Source: Garcia nutans
Lineage: Eukaryota > Streptophyta > Magnoliopsida > Malpighiales > Euphorbiaceae
Reading direction: 5' to 3'
NCBI GenBank assembly: GCA_947685225.1
Contig: CANTUV010000037.1
Location: 32,817,001 to 32,881,000, forward strand
Length of the DNA: 64,000 nt
The notes beneath the pieces were generated by a model. The model was not told the origin of the DNA and did not search any database. It was given only the letters and a program-made list of their open reading frames with translations. Below, one piece after another: positions 31,679-44,509 of the stretch. The first letter of the stretch is position 1; the number at the start of each line of letters is the position of its first letter. The position numbers and the translations under genes are program-made.

Positions 31679-34105
31679 TGTAGACCCTTAATTTTTGACC
31701 CAGTCCGGTCCAATATATTTTAATTAGTCCAGAATAATTTTTGTGTTGTCCAATATATTTTAATTAGTCCAAAATAATTTTTGTTATCTTAATTAAATAA
31801 TTTTCACTTTAGTATCTAATTTTTATTAATAAAAAAATAAACAAATAAACAAATAAAAAAATCGGCGATGAAAAATCGGCGACGAAATTTTTTGTCGCCG
31901 AAAAGAGCTGCGGCGAAATGGCTGCGGGCGAAATGGCTTGGCCATTTTGCTCACTGGAAAAACCTGCGAGCGAAATGGCCAGGGCCAATTCTCGCCCACT
32001 TCTGTAGCCATCCGCGACAGCTTTTTCGCCAGCGTAATTTTTCCTCAGTAGTTTTTTTCTCCAACGAAATTTATTCGATGCAAAATTTTTCGAAACCTAA
32101 TACAATTAGGTTTCGGTTTCCTTTTCTTAATTAATGTTATATTCTATGAATAACTAAACTTAAGCATAAAAATCTTCTATAAATAAGACCAAAAACAACA
32201 CAAAAAGAGGAAAAAAATTGGATGAAAAATTGAAAACAGAAATTTTGGAGGAGAAATTGAGACCGAAATTGAGGAGGAAAACCTTGAATCAATTGGAATT
32301 TTTTTGAGAGAGCAAACAAATAATTTAATCAATCAAAGGCAGCAAAGCTTGTCTTTGTTCTTGTTCATCCAAGAAACAATTTTTGGTGGAACCAACGAAC
32401 GGAGGTTTGAATCTCTAATTTCTTTTTATTTTCTTATAGTAGCTTTGTTTCTTTGATTCTTAAGATTATACACGCAAAACCTTGATTTATAAACACATAG
32501 TAACATTGATCTTCGTTTCAATAACATAAACACTTTTCTGTTTCTAAATACCTTCAAAACCCTAATTCGTTTATTTTGTTTTCCAAAAAATCTTAAAATA
32601 CTTTTCTGTTTCTTCTAAACCATAAGAACTCTAAATTTATTTCTTCTATGTCCCAAAAGACCTTAATTCGTTACTTTTCTATTTCCAAAAAACCTTAAAC
32701 CATTTTGCTTATTCCCAAAACTTTATAAAACTCTAAACTATTTTCACAAATATTAAAACCAAATATATTTTTCAAGACACCAAAAATCCTAAATTGTTTT
32801 ATTAATTCCCAAAACCCTAAACTCTATTCCAAAAGTTAGTAGCCTTATTTTTTAAAACATTAAAAGCTTTAACCCTAATTAATCCTTCTTTCCAAAATCA
32901 CACAGTAAGTATTATTCTTTTAAAAATAACACTAGTTTCTTCCAATTTCAAAACCCTATTTTTTTAAATCTTAAACCCTAAAATTCTTAATTTTTAACAC
33001 CGAAACCTATAATCCTAGAAGTCAATTTTCAACACCGAAACCGCCGTATGGTTTCGGGTCATTATTTATTTATGCATTATAAATCTTTATGTTTTACTTC
33101 CATTATTAGGATTATTCAAATTACAAACAGTAAACCCAAAACCAATTAATCTAAAACTTAAATTTTACTAATTTCATAACCCCTCAAACCCTAATTTGAT
33201 AAATCAAAGAACCTTACTAATCTCTTAAATTATAAAACTTTAATCCATTTCAATTCCATTAAAACTCACAGTAGCTTAAACCTATAAATTCCAAAACCCT
33301 AAACACATTAAATAAAGAATCTTAAATAGAAATAGTAGCCCTAATTTGAATCTTTATTTGCTTTATTTGATTTTCTATTTGATTTATTTTATATGCTTTA
33401 ATTTATTTAAGTTCAATGCTTGGTTTATTTAGTTTATCGTGGATGGATGTTTACGTTCTATTGATGTTTAATATCTTTGATGAATGATTTATTTATGATG
33501 AATGGTTATTTACTTTTATCGATTTATTCAGATTTCCAAATGTTGTAAGAGGTATGTTTCCACTTGGTGGGTACCTCATTAGTTAAATATCATGTAATTT
33601 AAATTGCTTTTTCTATTTTAGAACCAATGTAAAGGACATGTTTCTACCTTTCGGTGGGTGTCCTATTTAGGCATAGATTATGTAAGGGCATGTTTCCATC
33701 TTCGGATGGGTGTCCATTTATTTGTTTTGCTTGGACATTGTTTTGATTTTCAATATATCGATGCTTTATTTTAATTATTGTGTGTAATATGGATAATATT
33801 GTTATATTTAAGAATTTTATAATATTAAGACCTGTAAAGGAGGCCGGTTCCAATGAAATGGGCATTGTGAGGGTGCTGGGCCATTTCTCACGTTCCCCAC
33901 ACGTACCCAACTTTTTGAACCCATTAGGGGGTTGGGGATTCCTTAGAAATCGAGTCATTCACCCCTTTCTTTTTCTCGGCCCGTCTGGGTGGCGACTCCA
34001 TTTTCTCCAGTCTTAGGTCCGTGTTCTCTAAGCCCCCGAGCCTAAATAGTACCGAAGTCGCAAGAACCATTCCACCGGGAGTGGGGGCAAAAATCTCCGC
34101 TCACA
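31679..34105 (+). repeat. Element B 5' LTR (2427 bp)
   Basis: TGTAGACCC to CCGCTCACA. 31861-32035 is a CG-rich cassette with repeated GCGAAATGGC and its complement. About 32540-33310 is rich in AACCCTAA motifs. About 33540-33720 has repeated 'TGTTTC...GGGTG' phrases. No TATA box assigned with confidence. Confidence 0.93.
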
Positions 34106-34106
34106 A

Positions 34107-34123
34107 TGACGACTCCACTGGGG
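34107..34123 (+). other. Element B primer binding site (tRNA-Arg type)
   Basis: TGACGACTCCACTGGGG, one base after the LTR end. It fits the complement of the plant tRNA-Arg(ACG) 3' end with one mismatch at the third base. F carries TGGCGACTCCTCTGGGG at the same place. Confidence 0.82.
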
Positions 34124-35291
34124 ATAAGAGAAGTTGATTCCGTTGGTCTTTATATTATTCTATTCTTTCTTATAATGATATTATCCATTGCATCATATTT
34201 GATTGCATCGTGTGCGTGAGTTAGGATGCCCGTGTTACCCGTGTTGTGTTATTTAAGGAATACCATACTTTCACTCAAGGTATGGAGATCAAGTATGGCA
34301 TAACCACTCATAGCCTCGTACCATTTGGTATATACTTGCTATGGGAACCTAAGCCTTTTAACCCTAAGACTAAAGCTCATGTAATTGGCCTAGTTACTTT
34401 CCTTAGGTTTTACCCCAAATGCATGTTGTTTGACTATGGTTAATTTATCTTGGCTTAAATCATGGCTTATATGGTTTGATCTTTTTCTAATATGACCTAA
34501 GTATATTGCAAGCTCAAATAAATTTTTCTTTAAAGTCCAAAAGAACAAAACTATTTTTAAAACATTTCATGATGGTCTTTGGATATAAAACTTTTCTAAA
34601 AAACAAATCAAAAATTCTTTTGCTCATGGCCCAAATACTAAGCCCAAAATCCATTTCTTCTAAAATCTTTTTACAATGGGCTTAGAAATAGAATTATTTT
34701 TGTCCAACCCCTTCTTACAAAGAGCTTGCAAATTATTTAGGTCAATTACGAAATAAAAAATAAATAAATTGTGAGCCTAGTTTATACTAAGAATAATTAA
34801 TCATGGGCTTGTTTTGGCATGAACCGTTAGTTACACTTTTCAAGTGAGAAATCTATTTATAATAAACCTCTTAATTTAGTTTTAATCCAATATAGCATAA
34901 AATCTACTTTAGTTGGTTACATGGATTAAAACCTAATTAATGGGAATTATCATAAGTTGATTTTCATTTTTGAAAATATAACTATTGATTGAAAGGTTCG
35001 AGGGAATTATTCGAAAATAAGATGCCCAATGTTGGTATTTTGTTAACCATATACCTAGGAAAAGAGACTCGTCATTCGTGTGTGGATGTTATAAAGTTGG
35101 AAGGAACGTTCTAATTATCCTTGTTTGATTGTTTGTGCATGCATACATACATGCATACATTTTCATCTCATATCATTGATCCTCTCTGGCTCACAGCCCT
35201 GGATTACGATAGTTCAAAAGCTTACGACAATCTGACCTACGCCGGTAGCGAAGAAGCTAGCAATGACTCAATCACTTGCTCACCAAAAATA
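34124..35291 (+). other. Element B untranslated leader
   Basis: About 1.15 kb of AT-rich sequence between primer site and gag start, also present in F (reverse complement, about 51840-52990). Short frames here are not conserved as proteins. Includes GCATACAT-type short repeats near 35137-35160. Confidence 0.75.
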
Positions 35292-37117
35292 ATGGATCCC
35301 GAACAAATTCAAAGAGTGGTGGATGAAGCCCTCAATGCCAAAATGGAAGAAATAAAAGAGGCCCTAGCTGAGACCATGAAGAACCAATTGACTGCAATTT
35401 TGGAAAATCATGCCAAAGCATCTGCTAGCACTAAGAAGCCAAAGGACAAAGGGAAGACCAAAGTTGGTGAAGTAGTTTTGGATGATGAGAAAGTGATCAT
35501 TTATGATGATGATGATTGGGCTCAATACTACCAAGATGCTCAAGAGAAGAAAAAAGAACTGAATATTGTTGAAAGATCAACTATGGAGAAGACCGAAACT
35601 TCTGACATTGAAAAGATGATTGCTGATTTAGAAAAGAAATTTGAGAAGAAGTTGAAAACCGAGGAAATGTCTGAAGTTGACAAATTATTTGAGCTAGATG
35701 AAGAAGTCCCGTACAAGTTCAAGATGCCATTTTTCGCGAAGTTTGATGGAACAGGAAATCCTCATCTCCATGTGAAGCAATATATCACTGCCATGCAGTC
35801 TGCCCGAGCTACTAAGGCTCAAACTCTAAGGTAATTCATGCTCTCATTGGATCCTGTTGTCCAAAATTGGTTCAATACCTTAGATGATGGAACACAAAAG
35901 AGTTGGGATCTGCTTTACAAAGCCTTCATCCAATAATATGGATATAACGTCGAGATGGAAGTTACCTTAATGGAAGTAGAGTCCATTAGGCAAAGGTCGA
36001 ATGAGAATTTTGTGGATTATGTGAAGAGATGGAGAAACAAGGTTGCTTTACTCAAGAAGAGGACCGATGAATCCGATCAAATAAGAATGATCGTGAGGGG
36101 GGTGTTGCCTAGTCTTCATGAGAGGATATCTCATACACTCATCTGTGATTTCAAAGACCTTCTCCAAGCGGGTTTGTAAATTGAAGAATGGGAAAGAGAG
36201 AAGAAACATTTTTCAACAAGAAGGAATGAGAAAGGGAACTATCAATCTGGTAGCCAAAGCACGCAAAAGGCAGTCGGTATTAATGCTACTAACCAAGGAA
36301 CAAGGAGATAATTTTCGGAATTGGGGAAACCGATGTCTTGGGTTCTCAATAAGCTTCAAATAAAGGGATTGCTACAACACTTAAATCCTCGTCCTTTGCC
36401 TAACCCTCTCCCACCTAATTTCGACACTAGAGCATTTTTTCAATTTCACCAAATGCAAGGGCATGACACAGATAGATGTGTGAGGTTGAGACATGAATCC
36501 AAAATCTAATTGATAATGGGAAGCTACCCGAGCCCAACAAGACAAACACCAAAGGCAACCCATTACCAAAGTTCAATAGAGTACCACCGCCGGCAACCTT
36601 CATGATTGGAGGAGGTTTTCATGAGGATTTTGTCATGTCTTCTTTTCAAGATGTGGGTAGAGAAGCAACCAAAGAAGAAGAGGTGTTTGGTGGAATTAAA
36701 CAAGTTATGGTGGGTGAAGAAGTAACAATTTGTGTTGTCAATGGGTTTTGGGATTCAAGCAATAGTGATGATGATCTTGTATCCAAGAAGGAGGAGTGGA
36801 CTTGGTCCGAGCCTGAAGAAGATGAAGTAATGAACACTAGATCCGATAAGCCTTATGCAAGGCCACCACCTAAGGAGGTAGAAACTAATAAGGGAAAGGA
36901 AGTTGAGATAGGAAATAAAGAAGAGGAAGATGATGTTGTACTCAAGCAATTGAAAAGAACCCAAGCAAGTGTTAGTATTTGGGACTTATTAGCTACTTCT
37001 AAAAAGCACCGAGAAACTATGGCCAAAGCCTTAGCTAGCATGCCAATTTCTACCTCCATGACACCGGAGGAGTTGATCAACTTCATAAAAATTGAAGGGG
37101 TAATGAAATGTGAATAG
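35292..37117 (+). pseudogene. gag: Element B gag (broken)
   Basis: Capsid polyprotein of the Tat clade. The start is chosen at 35292 (M-D-P-E-Q-I-Q) because F starts with a similar sequence; the open frame extends upstream to 35121. There is an acidic N-terminal region, then the core 'FDGTGNPHLHVKQYI' and 'FVDYVKRWRNK', a knuckle-like 'QMQGHDTDRCVRLRHE', and an acidic linker (36602-37117). Stops are at 35832-35834, 35934-35936 and 36177-36179, and one is near 36308. A frameshift lies near 36500. The TAG at 37115-37117 is in frame with the protease frame, so gag and protease would otherwise be read as one protein. Confidence 0.87.
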
Positions 37118-37141
37118 GTTCAAGGAAAGGGTGAAGTTAAT

Positions 37142-38128
37142 ATGGGAGCAGTTTCTTTTTCGGATGCGGACTTACCAGAGGAGGGGAGAGATCACATCCG
37201 CCCTCTCTTTATCAAAAAAGAAGTCAAGGGGAAGAGGACTCCATGTGTAATGGTCGATGATGGGTCCGCCATAAAAGTTTGCCTACTTAAGATATTGCCA
37301 AAGCTAGCCATGTCAACAAGGGATCTAAACCCGACCGAATTAACAATTTGGGCTTATGACAACACTAAGAGACACGTCGAAGGGACTTTAAAAGCTATTG
37401 TCAAGGTTGGTCCAATTGAATCTATTGTTGAGTTTGTTGTTTTAGACATACCGGTTACCTTCGCCTTACTCTTGAGGCGACCATGGTTTCATCCTCTTGG
37501 TGGAGTTCTTTCCACCCTTCATCAAAAGATCAAGTTCCCCAACGAAGATGAGACAGTGGTCATCGAAGCTGAAGATAATGAGATTGTTAATGCTCTAATG
37601 ATTGAGAGGCCTCTCAATGGTTTTCAAGTAGCTACAATTACTAATGATGAAGTAGTGGACTCTAAAGTCTTGAATATGATGAAGAACATAAACTACCTTC
37701 CTAGAGCTAGTCTTGGAAAGGGTAAGGCTGGTTTGACAAAGTTGCCAGACTTTAGAACTCAAACTTTCAAGAAAGGGTTGAGATATGATGAAAACAACGA
37801 TGTCCAGCCAAAGGAGAGTGAGAAGATGAGCTTTTCACCACTTGAAGAGATTTTTGTCAAAGCTCCAGATATGGGACCACTCCAAGGAAAGCCCGAGCCG
37901 ATCATGTTCATGGTTAAGTTGATCCCAGGTTTTGAAATTTTTGCAGATTTGGCCGAGCTAGTGTACCAAGTGAAGAAAGAGCTCACCCTGTTAGCCAACA
38001 AAGAATCTAATCCAAAAGAGAAGAATGAAGCTGTCTTGAAAGCCGAGAAGACTCCGGAGGAGATTGCTGCCCTGGTTGAAGAAAAGTTTGAAGACGTCCT
38101 GCCTTATGATTTTGAGAACAATGATTGA
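37142..38128 (+). pseudogene. pol: Element B protease
   Basis: 328-residue frame with 'CVMVDDGSAIKVCLLKIL' as the aspartic protease active site (D-D-G-S) near 37252, and 'RRPWFHPLGGVLSTLHQKI' further on, both characteristic of Tat-clade proteases. The C-terminal section is a charged linker. The frame breaks near 38100 into the frame that leads to reverse transcriptase. Processing of the polyprotein is its expected role. Confidence 0.87.
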
Positions 38129-39914
38129 TTTTGATTTTAATTTGTCTGCTTTGTATGAGGATGATGATGTTTTCTTTTCCAAAATGAATGCAATAAAATT
38201 TGATTTTGCTTACTTGTGTGATGTTTCTCCTGATGGTTGCATACATTCAAATAGTAGTTACATGAGCATCTTTAATATTAATTCTGTTAACACACAATCA
38301 TTAAATTTGGGAACAACCAAAAATCCTAAAAATATTAGCATAGCATCCGAAATTACTCCTGATGAGAGAGAGAGATTTGAAAAAATATTCAAAAAATATG
38401 AAGAAGTGTTTGCTTGGTCTTATGAGGATATGCTTGGAATAGATAGAGACATAGCCGAGCATCATATTCCTACTTACACCCACATGAAACCTGTCAAACA
38501 AAAGCTTAGGTGATTAAGACCTGAGTGGGCTGAATTGGTTAAAGATGAGGTCACTAAGCAAATACAAGTGAAGTTCCTCAAAGTGATAGAATATCCAGAT
38601 TGGCTAGCCAACATAGTACCTGTGCTAAAGAAAGATGGAAGAATAAGGGTCTGTGTGGACTATAGAGATTTGAATAAGGATTCCCCTAAGGATGATTTTC
38701 CTTTACCTCATATAGATGTGCTCATTGATAGTGCAACCTCTAGCGTCCTACACTCATTTGTAGATGGATTTTTCGGATACAATCAAGTGTTAATGGCCTA
38801 AGAGGATAAAGCCAAAACTGCTTTCATTACTACATGGGGTATATTTTGTTATAGGGTGATGCCGTTCGGTTTAAAGAATGCTGGAGCAACCTATCAAAGG
38901 ATGGCCACCACATTATTTCATGACATGATGCACAAAGAAGTTGAAGTATATGTTGATGATATGATGGTCAAATCGGACACAAGGGAACAACACTTCCAAA
39001 ACTTAGAATTATTTTTCGATAGAGCTTTGAAATATAAGCTAAGATTGAACCTGAAGAAGTGTGTGTTTGATGTTACCTCCGATAAATTATTTGGACATGT
39101 AATTAGTTTGAATGGCATTAAGATTGATCCTGACAAAGTTAATGCAATCAGGGATATGCCAGCCCCAAAGATGGAGAGTGAAGTTCGGGAATTTATTGGT
39201 AAATTACAATACATTAGCAGATTCATAGCAAAACTCACAACAATTTGTGAGCCTATCTTCAAATTGCTTAAAAAGAATCAGCCGGTCATATGGAATGAAG
39301 AGTGCCAAAAGGCCTTTGAGCGAATAAAAGAGTATTTATTGAATCCACCTGTTTTAAAACCACCTAAACCCGGCAAACCTCTATTACTATACTTAGCAGT
39401 AGAAGAAGAGTCAATAGGAGCCATGCTAGCCCATGCAGATGAGTCAGGGATTGAGCATGCAGTTTACTATTTGAGTAGAAAGCTCCTACCTTATGAAATT
39501 AAGTATAGTATCATTGAAAAGACTTGTATAGCCGTGGTTTGGTCTTCTAAGAAGTTGTGGCACTACTTTCAATCGTATAGTGTGCAAGAAATTTCTAGGC
39601 TGGATCCAATGAAGTACTTAAGTAGAGTAGTGGAAAAATTCCTGGGCCAACAACCATTCCCAGAAAGCGAAGAGGTAATCTTGGAATTTTCGGATGAACA
39701 TTTAGAAGTAATTGAAGTACAAGGGTGGAAAATGTATTTTGATGGAGCAGTAAACAGGAAAGGAGTAGGTTTGGGAGTTATACTAGAATCGCCTGAAGGG
39801 AAACCTATCCCTTTAGCCAAAAAGTTAAAATTTAGGGCAACCAATAATATGGTGGAGTACGAAGCTTGTATTTTCGGTTTGGAAATCTTAATGATGATAA
39901 AGGAAGGTGGATAA
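38129..39914 (+). pseudogene. pol: Element B reverse transcriptase, degenerate RNase H and start of second RNase H
   Basis: Reverse transcriptase pieces: 38064-38513 (approach region, stop at 38511-38513), 38535-38801 ('VCVDYRDLNKDSPKDDFPLP', stop at 38799-38801) and 38856-39914 ('VMPFGLKNAGATYQR', catalytic Y-V-D-D at 38949-38960). The first RNase H lacks its opening Asp ('LLLYLAVEEESIGAML'), as usual in Tat elements. After a shortened connection comes a second, plant/archaeal-like RNase H ('MYFDGAVNRKGVGLGVIL', 'NNMVEYEACIFGLE'). The frame breaks near 39912. Confidence 0.9.
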
Positions 39915-40302
39915 GGTGGAAGTTTTTGTCGATTCATTACTAGTAGTATCCCAAGTAAAAGGAGAGTGGGAGTTGAAAGAAGAAAAATTAAAACCATACC
40001 ACCATTACCTGACCATGATGAAGAAGAACTTTAAGGAGTGTAGGTTTATACATCTATCAAGAGAAGAAAATCAGATGGCTGATGCCCTAGCCACATTGGC
40101 GTTGGTATGGGAAAATTCTGCTAGCTTATTTCTTAAGCCTCTGATTTTGACCAGTTCATCAACTCCTTGTAATGAATATGAGACAATCATGGAAATTGAT
40201 ACAGACCATGATGCGTGGTATGATACTATAAGGCAATTTTTGGAAGAAAGAAAATACCCACCGGGGGCAACAAAGAAAGAGAGAAGAGCCATAAGGCGGT
40301 AG
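39907..40302 (+). pseudogene. pol: Element B second RNase H, C-terminal half, and linker
   Basis: Continues the second RNase H with 'VFVDSLLVVSQVKGEW' (catalytic Asp) and 'HLSREENQMADALATLA' (final Asp), then a linker to integrase. Ends in a stop at 40300-40302 where the family continues into the integrase zinc finger. The additional RNase H is the mark that places B in the Tat clade. Confidence 0.88.
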
Positions 40303-41281
40303 TCATTGTAATACATCACATTACATGGAGAGTTATATCGAAGATGGCCTGATGGGGTGCATTTGAGATGTTTAAGGAAGCCTGAAGTGGAGCATATCAT
40401 GTCAGAAATACATGCGGAAAGTTGTGGTCCGCACATGAGTGGTTTGGCCCTAGTTAAGAAGATCATTCGACAAGGTTACTACTCGTTGAACATGGAGAGA
40501 GATTGTATTGAGTTTGTAAAGAAGTGCCAACAATGTCAGATGTATGGTAACTTGAATCACATGCCTCCTGAGGAAGTGCATTCTATGTCTTCACCCTAGC
40601 CCTTTGCCACTTGGGGTATCGACATTATAGGAGAGATACATCTGACAGCCTCAAACGGTCACCGTTTCATTATGGTAGCAGTAGATTATTTTTCAAAATT
40701 GGTCGAAGCCGAATCCTTCAATAAATTGGGTGCAAGCCAAATGGCTAGATTTATTGAAAAGAAACTCATCTACCGGTACGGGATCCAGCACAGTGTGATA
40801 TCAGACAATGGGGTAAGTTTCAAGGAGCAGTTAAGGATTTATTCTCAAAGTACCAAATCCATCATCATCGATCCTCTCCTTATAGACCAAAGGCTAATGG
40901 TGCGGTAGAAGCAACGATCAAGACAATTAAGCAAATTCTGTCCAAGATGACCAAGACTTACAGGGATTGGTCAGAGATGCTTCCCTTTGCTTTATGGGGA
41001 TATAGGACAAGTGTGCGAACACCTACTGGAATGACACCATTCTCTTTGGTTTACGGGATGGAAGCAGTGTTGCCAATTGAAATTGAGATCAAGTCATTGA
41101 GAGTAGTCTTGGAAATTGAACTGCCTGAAACAGAATGGTAGCGAGCAGATACACACAGTTAGCTTTACTAGTAGAGAGAACGTTAAAGGCAATGTATCAT
41201 CACCAACTGTATGAAAAGAAGATAGCTCGGGCCTATAATAGAAGGGTTAAAATTAGAAAGCTCAGAGTCGGGGATTGGGTG
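40303..41281 (+). pseudogene. pol: Element B integrase, main part
   Basis: Zinc finger in 40357-40599 ('ESCGPHMSG', 'KKCQQCQ'). A stop at 40597-40599 stands at an expected tryptophan. Core follows with 'WGIDIIGE', 'VISDNGVSF' and, after a frameshift near 40820, 'ANGAVEATIKTIKQIL' with the catalytic Glu. 'WGYRTSVRTPTGMTPF' is a standard post-core motif. A stop lies at about 41139. The frame then runs to 'RKLRVGDWV', where solo LTR 1 is inserted; the remaining codons are 43922-44098. Confidence 0.88.
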
Positions 41282-43916
41282 TGTAACACCCCTACATTCA
41301 ATACATGCACACTACCAACACCACAATGTAGTATACATGCACTAAACATAGAGATGCTACGGATTTTCTTAACATTTAAAACATTTTAAACCATACCATA
41401 ATCTTTCAATTGTATACATTATAGAAAGATAAGTAGTTAACTTGTAATTCAAAACTAAATAGATATATATAAAGATACATTTAGTTGTTACGCAACGGAA
41501 TTTATCAAATATTTACATATATGAAAACATTTAATTTCATATTTACAAATATACACATATGTACATTAAAATCATTACTTTACAAAATATAAAAGAGTTA
41601 TACATGATTGGCAAGTCTCCTCTGATCTTTAAGTTCCCAAAATCAACTCTTCACTGTCTACTCTCACTCGGTCTCGAAGAACTCTCGGGTTCAACTCGGT
41701 TACCTGCGCAATCAAACACTATCGCGCTAAGCCAACGGCTTAGTAAGACAAACTGTGCTAGTGTTATGCTTCAGTGCAATGCAATGCCAATTCTCAATCC
41801 ATACTATACATGTAACATCATATATGCAAGGCTAACAACATACCTTTACATTTCATATGCCTCATTAGTTATTCATTTAACCATTCATGAACAACATTAA
41901 ACAAATCATGACTCACATTAAACAAAGACAAGCATTGGGCCCAAGACACACTAATATGCTATTCGAATTTTCAGAGTTAATGCTTTGGTTTTGTTATCAC
42001 ATCTATCATTATCATACACCCAACTAGGCTTCAAGGATTAAGTTCAACCAAGCTTCAAGGGGAGCAAAGCATGCTAAGCTTCAACCCAACTTGGCTTCAA
42101 GAACCAACCCAACCTAGCTTCAAGGGTTGTAACATCTCAATTAGGCTTCAAGGATTCAATCCAACCTAACTTCAAGAGATTGTTACTATCATTAGGCATG
42201 CCACCAATAACATACTCTGAAAATGGAATAACACATTAGCCACACAATTCATTTACATATCATTCTCAATTCTCATCAATTAGGCAAACATGCCATATAT
42301 CTTTCAATTGAACCATCATAGCCAATCACAATGGCTTTATAGCATTTCATATCTCAATTCATATTGTGTATATAGCATTATTAGTATCACATTTCAAAGT
42401 ACATTATTCATAATACACATCACCATTCACAAGCCTCACAATAGACAATACATAACCTTGTTCATGTAATATCATATGCATTATCAATTCCATATCATCT
42501 CACATTTCATGATTCAACAATGATGTTAGACAAATGATCTCTATTTTGATCCTTGACAACTCAAATGGATGATCTATTTAACATGTATTTGAGAATCTTG
42601 TTGTAGGATTAGATTGCTTCCAATAAGGTGAACATAACCTTTCTAGCGGTCGCGCCTCACCTGAATACGACCGCCCCATACAATTACAAGATGAAACCTT
42701 ATTACAGTAGGTTTTGCGGCCAGAAGCCCGACCTAAGTCGCGACCGCACTTCACAATCAAAAGATGAAACCTTATTACAGTAGGTTTCGCGGCCAGAAGC
42801 CCGACCTAAGTCGCGACCGCACATGAATAATAGCGATCGCACATGAATAATAGCGACCGCCCCAAATTACGTGTCTCTCATGCATAAACCCTAAATGTAG
42901 CCAAATTTCTTTTGGTTAACTTAACACACACTGTACACAGCATAACCTCATTCAAATGGACATAATCAACATCATTAGCAATTATTTTACATGCTCATCA
43001 CCATATTTTCATCACCAACATTCATTAACAATACATTTGATACCTTATCACATTTACAAACAAAAGTGTTTTAAGATTAAACAATATATGCATGTTTGTA
43101 ACCATATAGTTTGTACTTACCTTTAGCACCAATTATACAACTCTAAACACTTCCTTTTCTCCAAGAATTCTTCACTTCTCAAATTAGAGCAAATCACTTT
43201 CTTCCAAAACCTAGTCCAAAATAACACAATATAATTTATCACTTACCATTTCCAAAACCCTAAACCAACATCACTCTTAACTTATCATCTTCAAATCCAA
43301 AACCAACACCACAACCAATTAAATCCAACATATAACAATCAACACAACCCCACTTTAAAATCCACAATCAACTCACAAACAACTTAAATAACTTAAAAGA
43401 ATCAAAAGAAACTTACCAAATATAGTGAATCTTCTTGGATTTCCACTTAACCACTTAGAACTTCTTCAATTTGAGCTCAAAATATCATCAAACCTTTGTT
43501 TTCTCTCTTGTTCTTTAGGTTGGCCGGCCACACGTGAAAAGAAGAAAAGAAATTGATCAAAATAAAAGTCAAACTCTCTATTAATCTCCACCACACAATT
43601 TCAAAAGAAGAATTACCAAAATACCCTCTTTAACATAGTTAAACTTCTTTTCATTATGCATGCCCTTTATAGTAATTTCAATAACCACCAAAAATATCTT
43701 CTTCCACTTAACCATCACCTTGACTCTTCATTTGACCAATTTATATGTTATATATATCATCATATACACAACATATACCATTCTCTCTAAACCCTATTTT
43801 CTTTCTCAATTTCTTTTCTCTTACAATTAACACATATATTCAATCCAATACAACAACAACAACAACAATAACAACAACATAATCAAAACTTCTAGAGCAT
43901 ATATGAGGATATTACA
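41282..43916 (-). mobile_element. Solo LTR 1, Tekay-type (2635 bp)
   Basis: On the minus strand it starts TGTAATATCC and ends GGGGTGTTACA. The target duplication GGGTG lies at 41277-41281 and 43917-43921. No internal region or second LTR, so it is a product of LTR-LTR recombination. Same design as C's LTR: donor-like GTAAGT sites (revcomp at 43411-43416 and 43115-43120), a CG-rich cassette with GCGACCGC (about 42643-42862) and the twin stem-loop (41706-41743). Confidence 0.93.
41706..41743 (-). ncRNA. Twin stem-loop in solo LTR 1
   Basis: Arms GCGCAAT (41706-41712) and ATCGCGC (41721-41727), where the single difference from perfect pairing is a G-U wobble on the minus-strand RNA. Second stem CTAAGCC (41727-41733) with GGCTTAG (41737-41743). 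Confidence 0.55.
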
Positions 43917-43921
43917 GGGTG

Positions 43922-44098
43922 TTGAAGCAATGTAAGCCTAATGTATCTGATCCAAGAGGGAAGTTTAGGCCTAGCTAGGAAGGGTCATATGTCGTGAAAC
44001 AAGTTATGAAAAAAGGTGCGGTGAAGTTATCAGACATGGACGGGAATGAATTTAGTGAGCCAGTAAACATTGACAGGTTGAAGAGGTTTTATGCATGA
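43922..44098 (+). pseudogene. pol: Element B integrase C-terminal end
   Basis: Final codons of integrase after solo LTR 1, in the same frame as the part before it. 'SDMDGNEFSEPVNIDRLKR' is the typical Tat ending, with a stop at 44096-44098. One in-frame TAG near 43974 is seen. Confidence 0.82.
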
Positions 44099-44509
44099 TA
44101 TAAAAAAAAGAGAGAGAAAGATCGCTAGGTTGAAAACCCAAAAAGGGAGGCCTAGGCAAAAGTTAGAGCAGTCCGCTAGTTTCAAAAACCTGAAAGGGCA
44201 AGCTAGGCAAAAATTAGGGCTAAATGAGAGAAAATCATCAATTAGAAAACCCGAAAGGGCTAGTTGGCAACAGGAGTTATCTTGTGTATGCTGGCTTTAT
44301 GTTTGGTTGTTCCCCAATTTAATAAAACATAATTAATGTTAAAAATTTTCTATGTTCACTGCTATAAGTATTTGACAAGATATGGATGAAATAAAAAAAC
44401 ACAATAGCAAAAGGTGATGACAAATTTTAAATAGAAAAGAAGCATCTTTTATTACTTTAATTATTTTTTCATCCTAACAATACACTTTCTGAATTTACAA
44501 ATGTAAAAT
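44099..44509 (+). repeat. Post-pol repeat tail of B, then spacer
   Basis: 44110-44290 consists of diverged copies of a short unit containing AAAACC(C)GAAAGGGC and AGGCAAAAATTAG. The same units reappear at 44935-45222. The rest is AT-rich spacer. An 81-codon frame over the repeats (44091-44336) is a by-product of the repeat. Confidence 0.75.

Noticed and set aside
34107..34123. tRNA-like sequence matching the tRNA-Arg 3' end
   Set aside because: Only a primer-site stretch next to the LTR; no cloverleaf, so not a tRNA gene.
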